A DNA stretch of 64,000 nt from Microvirga terrae. GTDB lineage: Bacteria; Pseudomonadota; Alphaproteobacteria; Rhizobiales; Beijerinckiaceae. Location: NCBI RefSeq assembly GCF_013307435.2, contig NZ_CP102845.1, positions 496,001 through 560,000 on the forward strand, given 5' to 3'. A program made the translations under genes and the position numbers. Positions 26,883-35,635 of this stretch are shown here, piece after piece. Within the stretch, counting starts at the first letter, position 1. Each line of letters opens with the position of its first letter. The notes under the pieces are model-generated. The model saw only the letters and a list, made by a program, of their open reading frames with translations, did no database searches and had not been told where the DNA came from.

Positions 26883-27890
26883 TTAGCCGGCCACCGTCTT
26901 TTCCTCGTCCTTCGTCTTCCACAGGGAGTAGAGGACGCCGCCGGCGATCAGCGTGAGGGTGACGCCGAGCGAGATGGTGGGATCGAGCTTGCCCACAAGC
27001 TGGTTCCAGAAGATCTTGCCGCCGATGAAGACGAGCACCAGGGCGAGGGCGTATTTCAGGTAGTGGAACCGGTGCACCATGGCGGCCAGGGCGAAATAGA
27101 GTGCCCGCAGGCCCAGGATCGCCATGATGTTGGCCGTGTAGACCACGAAGGTGTCCGTGGTGATCGCGAAGATCGCCGGCACCGAGTCCACCGCGAAGAT
27201 CAGGTCGGCCACGTTGATCACCACGAGGGCCAGGAAGAGCGGCGTCGCCCAGGTGACGATCCGGCCCGATTTCGGATCCGGCTCGAGCACGAAGAAGTGC
27301 TGGTCGTGAAGCCGGTTCGTCACCCGCATGTGCTTGCGCAGGAAACGGACAAGGGGGTTCTTCTCGATGTCGGGATCGCTCTCGGGGACGATCAGCATCT
27401 TGATCCCCGTTGCGATGAGGAAGGCGCCGAAGAGATAGAGCATCCAAGCGTATTCCTGCACCAGGGCCGCGCCCACGGCGATCATGATGCCGCGCAGGAT
27501 GATGACGCCAACGATACCCCAGACGAGGGCGCGATACTGGTATTTCCGGGGGATCGCGAAATAGCTGAAGATCAGCGAGATCACGAAGACGTTGTCGATC
27601 GACAGGGACTTCTCGATGAAGAAGCCCGTGAAGTAGGAAATGCCCGCATGCGTGCCGTCCTCGGTCACCAGCAGGCCGGTCTCGAACGACCACCAGATAT
27701 AAGCGCCGAAGGCGGTCGCGATGCCGATGTAGAAGGCGGACAGGAGAAGGCTCTCCTTCACGCCGAGCTCCCGGTCCTTCCTGTTCAGGACACCGAGATC
27801 GAAAGCGAGGAGAAAAACGACAAGGCTCAGGAAAGCCGTCCACATCCAGACGGGCTTCCCCAGCCATTCCATGAGCAGGAATTCTGGCAT
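26883..27890 (-). CDS. TerC/Alx-family integral membrane protein
   Basis: This 335-residue polytopic inner-membrane protein has about nine hydrophobic helices. The family-defining acidic helices appear in F-L-L-A-F-D-L-G-V, S-L-S-I-D-N-V-F-V and L-I-F-A-V-D-S-V-P-A-I-F-A-I, each with a conserved Asp in the membrane. Family members (Alx, TerC, YkoY) are linked to Mn2+ export, metal loading of exoproteins and tellurite or alkali response. In several bacteria a Mn-sensing yybP-ykoY riboswitch precedes them; I do not recognise one here. The substrate is likely Mn2+ by homology, but unproven. Confidence 0.92.
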   Translation of the reverse strand: MPEFLLMEWLGKPVWMWTAFLSLVVFLLAFDLGVLNRKDRELGVKESLLLSAFYIGIATAFGAYIWWSFETGLLVTEDGTHAGISYFTGFFIEKSLSIDNVFVISLIFSYFAIPRKYQYRALVWGIVGVIILRGIMIAVGAALVQEYAWMLYLFGAFLIATGIKMLIVPESDPDIEKNPLVRFLRKHMRVTNRLHDQHFFVLEPDPKSGRIVTWATPLFLALVVINVADLIFAVDSVPAIFAITTDTFVVYTANIMAILGLRALYFALAAMVHRFHYLKYALALVLVFIGGKIFWNQLVGKLDPTISLGVTLTLIAGGVLYSLWKTKDEEKTVAG

Positions 27891-28193
27891 AACCGGACCT
27901 TTGATTGCTTCTGTTCAAGCATCGGCTCCGACATCGCAGTCGTGTGCTCACGTCCTGCCAGAGGGGCCCGGTCACCGATGGGATCCAACGTGGGGAGAGC
28001 CCGTCCGGCCGTCAAGAGCGCGGAACCCGACTTTTTTTGCTCAATTTTCCGTCAGATGCCCGTCCTGAGGGCAGGGGTGCCCGGCCAAGAGACTTGACCC
28101 GGAGAGCCGATCTGATTGCATGGTCAGGAACCGGGCAGGCGGCCCTAAAGAGCGCCACGAGGCTCCGGGCCATAACAATCAGAGGTGACGGTG
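27891..28193. other. Divergent intergenic region, terC-like / ABC substrate-binding gene
   Basis: About 300 bases separate the two divergent genes and should contain both promoters. A CTTTTTTT tract near 28029 and a run of G-rich short repeats (GTGGGGAGAGCCC, near 27989) stand out, but I cannot assign promoter boxes. No riboswitch consensus (yybP-ykoY, TPP) is recognisable on either strand. Confidence 0.5.
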
Positions 28194-29231
28194 ATGTTTG
28201 CGGATCGTTCGACCAAGGCGAGGTGGATCACGGGGATGCTGGCCGGCGCGGCCGTGCTCCTCGGATCCGCGTCCGCCCAGGCCCAGACGCCGGTGAGGTT
28301 TTCGCTGGACTGGCGCTGGGAGGGGCCGGCGGCCCCCTTCGCAGTTGCGATCGACAAGGGCTACTTCAAGGCCGAGGGGCTCGACGTGACCATCGATCCG
28401 GCGGCAGGCTCGCGCGAGCCGATCTCGCGCGTGGCGTCCGGCACGTATGACGCGGGCTTCGGCGACGTGAATTCCCTCGTGCGCTTTCGCGACGAGAATC
28501 CGGGTGCCGACATCAAGGCCGTGATGGTGATCTACGATCGTCCCCCCTTCGCGCTCATCGGGCGCAAGAGCCGCGGCATCACCAAGGAGGTGTCGAGCCT
28601 GCAGGGCAAGAAGTTGGGCGCCCCGGCGGCGGACGGCGCCTATGCGCAATGGCCGATCTTCAAGGCGGTCAACAAGATCGACGATTCCACCATGAAGTTC
28701 GAGAACGTGGGCTTCCCGGTCCGCGAGCCGATGCTGGCGCAAGGAGAGGTCGACGCGGTGTTCGGCTTCTCCATGTCGTCCTACATCAACCTGAAATCGC
28801 GCGGTGTCCCGGCGGACGACATCGTCGTGATGCTCATGAGCGATTACGGCGTCGATCTCTACGGCAACACCATCATCGTGTCGCAGAAATTCGCCCAGGA
28901 GAAGCCGGAGGCCGTCAAGGGCCTCCTGCGCGCGATCATGAAGGGCGTGCAGGACACGGTGAAGGATCCCTCGAGCGCGGTCGATTCGGTCATCAAGCGC
29001 AACGACGTGGCCAAGAAGGACGTGGAACTCGAACGCCTCAAGATGGTGCTCGAGCAGAACATGATCACCCCTTGGGTCAAGGAGAACGGCTTCGGCGGCA
29101 TCGACAAGGAGCGCTTCGCCAAGGCCCTCGACCAGATCGGCCTGACCTTCACCTACAAGAACAAACCTGAAGTCGGCGCCGTGTTCACGGAGGAGTTCTT
29201 GCCCGCCGCTGACCAGCGCAAAGTGAACTGA
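28194..29231 (+). CDS. NMT1/THI5-like ABC transporter substrate-binding protein
   Basis: This is a 345-residue periplasmic binding protein. An N-terminal signal peptide of about 32 residues ends at A-S-A-Q-A-Q. The mature part begins V-R-F-S-L-D-W-R-W-E-G-P-A-A-P-F and continues A-I-D-K-G-Y-F-K-A-E-G-L-D-V-T-I, the classic NMT1/SsuA/ThiY opening. Family ligands include sulfonates, taurine, nitrate and pyrimidine thiamine precursors, so the ligand is open. The N-terminal F-S-L-D-W is closest to ThiY/riboflavin-type proteins. ATG 28194 has AGAGGTGA five bases upstream. ATPase and permease genes follow. Confidence 0.9.
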   Translation: MFADRSTKARWITGMLAGAAVLLGSASAQAQTPVRFSLDWRWEGPAAPFAVAIDKGYFKAEGLDVTIDPAAGSREPISRVASGTYDAGFGDVNSLVRFRDENPGADIKAVMVIYDRPPFALIGRKSRGITKEVSSLQGKKLGAPAADGAYAQWPIFKAVNKIDDSTMKFENVGFPVREPMLAQGEVDAVFGFSMSSYINLKSRGVPADDIVVMLMSDYGVDLYGNTIIVSQKFAQEKPEAVKGLLRAIMKGVQDTVKDPSSAVDSVIKRNDVAKKDVELERLKMVLEQNMITPWVKENGFGGIDKERFAKALDQIGLTFTYKNKPEVGAVFTEEFLPAADQRKVN

Positions 29232-29239
29232 TCAGCTGA

Positions 29240-29270
29240 GCCCGGCCGTTACAACAGCCGGGCTTTTTCT
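29240..29270 (+). terminator. Attenuator-type terminator between ABC binding protein and ATPase genes
   Basis: AGCCCGGC and GCCGGGCT form an 8-bp stem around a 10-base loop, followed by TTTTT. It sits between the first and second genes of one ABC operon. Partial read-through would give much more binding protein than ATPase and permease. Confidence 0.85.
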
Positions 29271-29291
29271 TTGGCTCACCGGCACGGCTTC

Positions 29292-30083
29292 ATGAAACCC
29301 TTCGTCGATATCCATGACGTCACCCACGTCTATGCCCGGGCCGAGGACGGCCTGCCCGCGGTCCGGAACCTGAATCTCAAGGTCGGCGAGGGCGAGTTCG
29401 CCGCCATCGTCGGCCCCTCGGGCTGCGGCAAGTCCACCCTCATGAAGCTCGCCACCGGGCTGCAGTTTCCCCGCGAGGGAACGGTGATCGTCGATGGCAA
29501 GCAGGTGGGAGCTCCCGTCAAGCTTGCCGGCATGGCCTTCCAGAACCCTACCATGCTGCCCTGGCGGACGACGCTCGACAACATCCTCCTGCCGCTCGAG
29601 ATCGTCGAGCCACACCGCTCGCGGCTGCGCCGCCACAAGGCGGAGTACGTGGGGAAGGCCGAAAGCCTGCTCGCCCAGGTAGGCCTGACTGGGCAGGGGC
29701 ACAAATTTCCCTGGCAGCTCTCGGGCGGCATGCAGCAGCGGGCCTCTCTGTGCCGCGCCCTGATCCACGAGCCGAAGCTCCTGATGCTCGACGAGCCCTT
29801 CGGCGCCCTCGACAGCTTCACCCGCGAGGAGTTGTGGTGCGTGATGCGCGATCTCCACGCGGCCCAGAAGGTCACGATCATTCTCGTCACCCACGACCTG
29901 CGCGAGGCCGCGTTCCTAGCGGACCGGATCTTCTGCATGAGCGCCCGGCCGGGCCGGATCGTCGCCGAGAAGGAGGTGCCGTTTCCACGGCCGCGCGATC
30001 TCGAAATCACCTATACGCCGGAATTCTCCGAACTTGTCCATGAACTGCGTGGCCACATTGCGAAGGCGCGTCAGGCGGCGTGA
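29292..30083 (+). CDS. ABC transporter ATP-binding protein (SsuB/TauB/ThiZ-like)
   Basis: This 263-residue cytoplasmic ATPase has Walker A G-P-S-G-C-G-K-S-T near residues 41-49, a Q-loop in A-F-Q-N-P-T-M-L-P-W, signature L-S-G-G-M-Q-Q-R near 142, Walker B L-L-M-L-D-E-P-F-G-A-L-D near 161-171, and the H-loop V-T-H-D-L-R-E-A. The M-L-P-W-R-T Q-loop context is typical of the nitrate/sulfonate/taurine/HMP importer class. The gene partners the upstream binding protein and downstream permease. Confidence 0.95.
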   Translation: MKPFVDIHDVTHVYARAEDGLPAVRNLNLKVGEGEFAAIVGPSGCGKSTLMKLATGLQFPREGTVIVDGKQVGAPVKLAGMAFQNPTMLPWRTTLDNILLPLEIVEPHRSRLRRHKAEYVGKAESLLAQVGLTGQGHKFPWQLSGGMQQRASLCRALIHEPKLLMLDEPFGALDSFTREELWCVMRDLHAAQKVTIILVTHDLREAAFLADRIFCMSARPGRIVAEKEVPFPRPRDLEITYTPEFSELVHELRGHIAKARQAA

Positions 30084-30090
30084 AAGATCC

Positions 30091-30858
30091 ATGAAAACCA
30101 AGAACCAGCTCGCTCTCGCCCCTTGGGTCTTCACCATCGGCTTCTTCGTGCTCTGGGAGGTTCTCTGCCACGCCCTGAGGATCTCGAGCTTCATCCTGCC
30201 CGCGCCCTCCACGATTCTGCTCGCCGTATGGGAGTATCGGACCCAGCTCGCCTATCACGCCATGCACACCCTCTGGATGACGCTGGCGGGCTTCGGCCTC
30301 GCGGTGGGATTCGGCCTGCTGCTCGGCATGGTGCTGGGCTCCTCGCGACTCATCAATGCCGGCTCGTACCCGCTGCTCGTGGGCTTCAACTCGATCCCCA
30401 AGGTCGCCGTGGTGCCCATCCTGGTGTTCTGGTTCGGCGTCGGCTGGGTGCCGCCGGTGATGACCGCCTTCCTGATCTCGTTCTTTCCCATCGTGGTGAA
30501 CGTCGCAACGGGCATTTCGACGGTGGAGCCCGAAATGGAGGACGTGCTGCGGGCGCTCGGGGCCTCGAAGCGCGACATCGTATTCAAGGTCGGCGTGCCC
30601 CGGGCCATGCCGTATTTCTTCGGCTCGCTCAAGGTGGCGATCACGCTCGCCTATGTTGGTTCCGTCATCGGCGAGCAGAACGCGTCCAATGTCGGCATCG
30701 GCAACCTGCTCACCCGCGCATCCGCCGCCTTCGAGGTGCCCTTCGTCTGGGCCGCCCTCGTGGTCCTGGCGGTTCTCGGCGTCATCATGTACGCGATCAC
30801 GGCCGCCGTGGAGCGCTCGATGACCGGCTGGGCCCAGCGCTCACAGATGGCGGCCTAG
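30091..30858 (+). CDS. ABC transporter permease (SsuC/TauC/ThiX-like)
   Basis: This 255-residue inner-membrane permease has about six helices. The cytoplasmic EAA-like coupling loop is seen in E-M-E-D-V-L-R-A-L-G-A-S-K-R-D-I near residues 149-164, and N-S-I-P-K-V-A-V-V-P-I-L-V-F-W-F-G is the conserved segment of this importer class. It starts seven bases after the ATPase stop; ATG 30091 is preferred over an in-frame ATG at 30034 that lies within the ATPase gene. It completes a three-gene importer. Confidence 0.93.
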   Translation: MKTKNQLALAPWVFTIGFFVLWEVLCHALRISSFILPAPSTILLAVWEYRTQLAYHAMHTLWMTLAGFGLAVGFGLLLGMVLGSSRLINAGSYPLLVGFNSIPKVAVVPILVFWFGVGWVPPVMTAFLISFFPIVVNVATGISTVEPEMEDVLRALGASKRDIVFKVGVPRAMPYFFGSLKVAITLAYVGSVIGEQNASNVGIGNLLTRASAAFEVPFVWAALVVLAVLGVIMYAITAAVERSMTGWAQRSQMAA

Positions 30859-30889
30859 TCTCCTTCTTTCGGAGGGAGCGAACCAGGGT

Positions 30890-32017
30890 TCACCTCCGCA
30901 ACGACAGAGGATTGTCGGAGAGCGCCGCCGCGTCGGGCTGGTCGACGGCGGGGCGCCCGAGAAAGGCGTTCCAAAGCCTCTCCACGGTGTCCCGCTCCAG
31001 ATCGTCCACGATGAAGACGAGGCGGCTGCGCCGGTCGGCGCTCGGCCAGCGCGGCAGAACGGCCGGAACGTGGATTACGTGCTGGACGCCGTGGATGACC
31101 ACCGGATGATCCGGATCCTCCGCGAGCGCCACGAGACCTTTCACCCGCAACAGCTTTGCGCCCTGGGACGAGCGCAGAAGGTCGAGGAACATGTCGAGGG
31201 TGCCCTGGCGGACCGGCTGATCGCTGGTGAGGCAGAAGGCCCGGATCCTGTCATCGTGCCGGTTCACGTCGTGATGATGGTGATGGTCCTGCCCGGGATG
31301 ATGGTGATGTCCGTGCTGGTGCGCATGGCTCGCGTGCTCCGCCGCCTCCACGGCTTCCGTCTTCAGCCATTCGGCCACGTCGCCGATTTTGCCGTCGAGG
31401 CCAAAGAGACCACCCGAGACGACCGCCTCGGCCGGAGCATCCGCGGCCAGAAGGGCAGCGCCCGGGTTGAGCTGGCGTAACCGTTCGTGCAGGCGGACGA
31501 GGCCGTCCGGGTCCTGAACGAGATCGGTCTTGGTGATCACGATGCGCTCGGCGACGGCCGCCTGCTTCACGGCTTCCCGATGCGCATCCAGGGTTGCGGC
31601 GCCGTTGACCGCATCGACCGCCGTCACCACGCCTTCTACGGCGTAACGCAGCGAGAGATAGGGATGGTAGAGCACCGCGTGCAGTATCGGCGCCGGATCG
31701 GCCAGGCCCGTGGTCTCGATGATCACGCGCTTGAACGGCAGGATGCGGTCGTTGTCGCGCTTGCGCAGGAGGTCCTCGAGGGTCGCGATGAGGTCGCCGC
31801 GCACGGTGCAGCAGAGACAGCCGGCGGAGAGCAGCACCATGCCCTCGTCGACGGTCTCCACCAGGAGATGGTCGAGCCCGATCTCGCCGAACTCGTTCAT
31901 GATGACCACCGTGTCCTGCAGGGCCGGATCCTTCAGGAGGCGGTTGAGCAGAGTGGTTTTACCCGAGCCCAGGAAGCCGGTGAGGATGGTAAGCGGGATC
32001 AGGGCGGGAGGGGTCAT
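30890..32017 (-). CDS. COG0523/CobW-family GTPase with His-rich metal-binding insert
   Basis: This 375-residue G3E P-loop GTPase has Walker A G-F-L-G-S-G-K-T-T, the metal-binding C-x-C-C motif in A-G-C-L-C-C-T-V-R-G-D-L, the E-T-T-G-L-A-D-P switch, and T-K-T-D-L base recognition. Near residues 228-257 an insert holds more than a dozen histidines (runs such as H-G-H-H-H-H and D-H-H-H-H-H), a likely metal store or sensor. The CobW_C domain follows. Family members are zinc or cobalt metallochaperones (ZNG1, YeiR, CobW). cobST lie about 8 kb away, but no Zur site was recognised. ATG 32017 has AGGA upstream. Confidence 0.93.
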   Translation of the reverse strand: MTPPALIPLTILTGFLGSGKTTLLNRLLKDPALQDTVVIMNEFGEIGLDHLLVETVDEGMVLLSAGCLCCTVRGDLIATLEDLLRKRDNDRILPFKRVIIETTGLADPAPILHAVLYHPYLSLRYAVEGVVTAVDAVNGAATLDAHREAVKQAAVAERIVITKTDLVQDPDGLVRLHERLRQLNPGAALLAADAPAEAVVSGGLFGLDGKIGDVAEWLKTEAVEAAEHASHAHQHGHHHHPGQDHHHHHDVNRHDDRIRAFCLTSDQPVRQGTLDMFLDLLRSSQGAKLLRVKGLVALAEDPDHPVVIHGVQHVIHVPAVLPRWPSADRRSRLVFIVDDLERDTVERLWNAFLGRPAVDQPDAAALSDNPLSLRR

Positions 32018-32030
32018 GGCGGTCATCCTG

Positions 32031-32942
32031 TCAATCGGCAATCGGCACCAGGGCGGCGTCCTTCAGGCGGCGGCGCTGTTCCAGGAGAACGTTGGCCACG
32101 ATAGCGGCCAGCACAAGAGCCCCGCCGGCGATCTGCAGGGGAGCCAGGGTCTCGTTGAGGATCAGGGCCGAGGACACGGCGGCCACGACCGGCTCGGCGC
32201 AATAGAGGATTCCGGCCGCCACGGCCGAGATGCGCCCGAGCGCCAGGAACTGCAGGACGAACCCGCCCACGTAGCCGGCGATCGTCATCGTGACGGCGAA
32301 GGGCGCGAGGGCCAGGATCGACGGGGGTGCCAATTGGCCGGTCGCGAGGCTGACGAGGATGGCGGTGGGCAGGATGATCAACTGGATCCAGAACACCTTC
32401 GCCACAACGCCGGTCCTGGTGCAGCGCGCGGCCGCGAAGAACTGGACGGCCGTCGCGATGCTGGCCCCGAACGCGAGCGCGAGGCCGCGCCAGTCGAGGT
32501 CGGAGAAGGCCGGTCCGACAACAAGGCAGACCCCGAGGGTCGCGACGGCGACGATTGCGACGAGGGCCTGCGTCAGCGGCGTCTTCTCCACGAAGGGGCT
32601 CACGAGGACGATGATGATGGGATAGGTGTAGAAGACCACAGCCGCGACCGTCACGGGAATGAAGGCGACGGACGAGAGGTAGCCGATGCCCTGGAGGGCG
32701 CTGGAAACGCCGACGAGGAGCAGCTTGCCTCGTTCCTCCCGCTCCATCGCGAGCGAGCTTCGCAGGATCGCGGCGACGAGGCCCACCAGGACGAGCATCA
32801 AAAGAACCCGGTAGACCACGATGGCCGACCCGCTCGCCCCTGTGAAGGATGCGATGCGCGCATAGACGATGTTGAAGCCGTAGAGGCCGGCCGACGTGAG
32901 GGCGAAGAGCAGGCCGTTGGCTGGAGAAGAGGAGCGGGTCAT
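32031..32942 (-). CDS. EamA/DMT-family transporter
   Basis: This 303-residue inner-membrane protein has about ten hydrophobic helices in two EamA repeats. The second repeat ends P-V-V-A-A-V-S-S-A-L-I-L-N-E-T-L, the typical family segment. Family members export metabolites or amino acids; the substrate is unknown. It is upstream of the His-rich GTPase gene in the same direction, 13 bases before it, so the two are likely co-transcribed. ATG 32942 is used; a TTG at 32960 is the alternative. Confidence 0.88.
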   Translation of the reverse strand: MTRSSSPANGLLFALTSAGLYGFNIVYARIASFTGASGSAIVVYRVLLMLVLVGLVAAILRSSLAMEREERGKLLLVGVSSALQGIGYLSSVAFIPVTVAAVVFYTYPIIIVLVSPFVEKTPLTQALVAIVAVATLGVCLVVGPAFSDLDWRGLALAFGASIATAVQFFAAARCTRTGVVAKVFWIQLIILPTAILVSLATGQLAPPSILALAPFAVTMTIAGYVGGFVLQFLALGRISAVAAGILYCAEPVVAAVSSALILNETLAPLQIAGGALVLAAIVANVLLEQRRRLKDAALVPIAD

Positions 32943-33008
32943 CGCGACCTTGAGGTTCAAGTCTCCGCACCGTTCGCGCGGATCGCCCGCAAAAGCAAGG
33001 GATCAGGC

Positions 33009-33034
33009 AAAACGCCCGGTCGATGACCGGGCGT
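33009..33034 (-). terminator. Terminator-like hairpin downstream of the D,D-carboxypeptidase gene
   Basis: ACGCCCGGTC and GACCGGGCGT form a 10-bp stem with a three-base loop. On the reverse strand a short T-run (TTTTG) follows. It lies about 25 bases after the carboxypeptidase stop. Confidence 0.75.
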
Positions 33035-33058
33035 CGCAGGACATGAGGGCGTCGCGGA

Positions 33059-34471
33059 TCAGTTCGCGACGGATTTGGGCTTTGCGGCGGCGTCCGCCTT
33101 CTGAGGCGCCTTCGCCTTCGTGTCGGCAGGCGTCTTGTCCGCAGGCGTCTTGGCGGCCGGCTTCGAGGAGCCGGTCACCGGCTTGACCGCGACGCTGGCG
33201 CGCGGCTGATCCTTGCCTTTCGCCGTCGTCTTCACGGGCTCCTTGTCGTCGGCCTGGTCGTCCGACGCCTTGTCGGCCGCGTCCTTCGGAGCAGATCCCT
33301 TGGCTGGCGCCTTCTTGGAGGCGGTTGCCTTCTTGGTCTTCGCCTTACGGGCCTGCTCGGCGGCGTCTTCCGCGGCCGCCTGAGCGGCCAGTTCGGATTC
33401 CGAGGGAGGATTGAGCCCGATCCACACGCGCTCGGGCTCGACGGCCGTGCGGGGCCCCAGCACGGTGCGTACGGGCTTTTCCGTCGTCGCTCCGGCAAAG
33501 GCCATCACCTCGGAGGAGAACAGGTTCGGAATGTTGCTGTCGGTCTCGGCGACCGCCGGTGCATCCTCTTCCTGCGGCATCGGTCCGCGCCGGTCGCAGA
33601 TGACCGGACGCATGTCCGGCGGCGTGGCATTGGCCGAAGCGGGCAGGGCCGCGAGTTCCGGATTGGTGAAGTTCACCTTGCTGCTGAAGCCGCGGTCGAA
33701 CAGCTCGGCCGCCTTGATGGTGCGCTCGTTGGCCGAGGGGGCGCCGAGCACGACCGTGATGAGGTGGCGGCCGTTGCGGGTGGCGCTGGCCACCACGTTG
33801 AAGCCGGCCGAGCAGATGAACCCGGTCTTCATCCCGTCGGCCCCCGGATAGCGGCCGATGAGCCCGTTGGTGTTGCGCATGATGCGCCGGCCGAACTGTA
33901 CCGCCCCGATGTCGAACAGATCCCGGTACTGGGGAAATTCCAGCAGCAGCGCCCGGGCCAGAACCGCCATGTCCCGGGCCGAGGTCTGGTTGCGGTCGTC
34001 GGGCAGGCCGTGCGGGTTGGCGAAATGGCTGCTCATCATGCCGAGACGCTGGGCATGGGCGTTCATCAGCTCGGCGAAGCCGTCGATCGAGCCGCCGATG
34101 TTTTCCGCGATGGTCGCCGCGATATCGTTGGCCGACTTCACCATCATGATCTTGAGGGCGTTGTCGAGGCGGATCTCCGTGCCGGGCTTGAAGCCCATCT
34201 TGGACGGGGGCAGGGCCGCCGCACCGTCGGTGACGGTCAGAAGCGTCTCCATGCTCATCTGGCCGGAGCGCACCTTGTCGAGCGCCACATAGGCGGTCAT
34301 CAGCTTGGTGATCGAGGCCGGGTACCAGGGATCGGTTGCCCGCTCCGCGTGCAGCACGCGGCCGGATTCGAGTTCAACGACAAGAGCAGGGCCGCCGGCG
34401 GCCAGAGCCGAACCACCCATCAGGGCGGCAAGGGCAAAGGCTGTCACGCGGAGGGCTCGGCTAACGTTCAT
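33059..34471 (-). CDS. dacA: D-alanyl-D-alanine carboxypeptidase (PBP5/6-type, S11)
   Basis: This periplasmic penicillin-binding protein trims pentapeptide side chains of peptidoglycan. The 470-residue product has a signal peptide of about 24 residues (ending S-A-L-A-A). The serine triad motifs are S-I-T-K (about residue 55), S-A-N (about 112) and K-T-G (about 215), all intact. The second half is unusual: after the catalytic domain come about 100 residues rich in Lys, Ala, Pro, Thr and Asp, a low-complexity basic tail that could contact peptidoglycan or polyanions. The usual C-terminal amphipathic anchor of PBP5 is not evident. Start ATG 34471. Confidence 0.93.
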   Translation of the reverse strand: MNVSRALRVTAFALAALMGGSALAAGGPALVVELESGRVLHAERATDPWYPASITKLMTAYVALDKVRSGQMSMETLLTVTDGAAALPPSKMGFKPGTEIRLDNALKIMMVKSANDIAATIAENIGGSIDGFAELMNAHAQRLGMMSSHFANPHGLPDDRNQTSARDMAVLARALLLEFPQYRDLFDIGAVQFGRRIMRNTNGLIGRYPGADGMKTGFICSAGFNVVASATRNGRHLITVVLGAPSANERTIKAAELFDRGFSSKVNFTNPELAALPASANATPPDMRPVICDRRGPMPQEEDAPAVAETDSNIPNLFSSEVMAFAGATTEKPVRTVLGPRTAVEPERVWIGLNPPSESELAAQAAAEDAAEQARKAKTKKATASKKAPAKGSAPKDAADKASDDQADDKEPVKTTAKGKDQPRASVAVKPVTGSSKPAAKTPADKTPADTKAKAPQKADAAAKPKSVAN

Positions 34472-34661
34472 GCGGAACGACTCCTTGGCTTCGTCCAACG
34501 ATAGGAGAGGATCTCGATCAAGCCCCGCCTGTCAGCTGGGCCATTTTTAGTCCCAAACCTAGACCTTGGCTAGGCTGGGTCGATTTTTGCTTGTTTGTAC
34601 GCCCTTCTTAACGAAATCCGTGGCAAGAGAGTGGCAAGAGCGGCGCGGTTTGAAGATCGAT

Positions 34662-35564
34662 ATGACAACATCCCTTCTCTGGATTCCGGTGACCCTGGCC
34701 GCCGCGGCTGCTCAGACCGGACGCAACGCCACCCAGCGCCGTCTGACCGAGACGATCGGAACCGTGGGTGCCACGCAGGTCCGTTTCCTCTACGGCCTGC
34801 CTTTCGCGCTTCTGGCCCTGGTCGTGATGAACCTCGTGACGGGAGAGGTTGTTCCGGGACCGAACGCAAGCTTTTTGGCCTATGCTCTCACCGGCGCCGT
34901 CACGCAGATTCTGGCCACGGCCCTCATGCTCGCGGCCATGCGGGAGCGCGCCTTCTCGGTGGTGACCGCCTATACGAAGACGGAACCGGTACAGGTGGCC
35001 CTGTTTGGCCTGGTGCTGCTGGGGGATCACCTGACGCCCGCCATGGCGCTGGCGATCCTGGTGGCGACAGGCGGGGTTCTGCTCATGTCCGTGAAGCCGG
35101 GCACGAATCTCGCCTCGTCCGGCCCGAAGCCCGTTCTCTTCGGCCTCGCCTCGGGAGCCTTCTTCGCCCTGGCGGCGATTGGCTTTCGCGGCGCCATCCT
35201 GTCGCTCGACGGGGGCTCCGCCCTGATCCGGGCGTCCACGACCCTTGTCTGGGGCTTAGGGTTGCAGACGGTCATCCTCCTGATCTGGCTCGGGCTCTTC
35301 GACCGCAAGGCCTTGGTGGCGAGCTTCGCGGCCTGGCGACCTTCCCTTGGAGCAGGCTTCCTCGGCGCGCTCGCGTCCCAGTTCTGGTTCATCGGCTTCG
35401 CGCTCACCACGGCCGCGAACGTGCGCACCCTCGCCCTCGTCGAACTCCTCATGGCGCAGGCGGTGTCCCACCGCTTCCTGGCGCAGACGACCAGCCGGCG
35501 GGAACTGGCCGGCATGCTGCTGATCCTGGCGGGGGTCGGGCTGCTCCTGTGGGCGCAACGTTAG
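34662..35564 (+). CDS. EamA/DMT-family transporter
   Basis: This 300-residue inner-membrane protein has about ten transmembrane helices and two EamA repeats. Recognisable are T-A-Y-T-K-T-E-P-V-Q-V-A-L-F at the end of repeat 1 and L-A-L-V-E-L-L-M-A-Q-A-V-S in repeat 2. It begins M-T-T-S-L-L-W-I-P-V-T-L-A-A-A; an upstream in-frame start would add 32 poorly matching residues. The substrate is unknown. It is divergent from dacA with 190 bases between. Confidence 0.86.
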   Translation: MTTSLLWIPVTLAAAAAQTGRNATQRRLTETIGTVGATQVRFLYGLPFALLALVVMNLVTGEVVPGPNASFLAYALTGAVTQILATALMLAAMRERAFSVVTAYTKTEPVQVALFGLVLLGDHLTPAMALAILVATGGVLLMSVKPGTNLASSGPKPVLFGLASGAFFALAAIGFRGAILSLDGGSALIRASTTLVWGLGLQTVILLIWLGLFDRKALVASFAAWRPSLGAGFLGALASQFWFIGFALTTAANVRTLALVELLMAQAVSHRFLAQTTSRRELAGMLLILAGVGLLLWAQR

Positions 35565-35635
35565 CTTGTCGCTGCGGCAGACGCGTGTTAATGAACATTG
35601 TTTCGTTCCTGTGACCGTGTCCGGACCTGTTCCCC

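Noticed and set aside
27891..28193. yybP-ykoY (manganese) riboswitch before the terC-like gene
   Set aside because: I looked for the conserved GGGGAGUA and flanking helices on the relevant strand and did not find them; a covariance-model search would be decisive.
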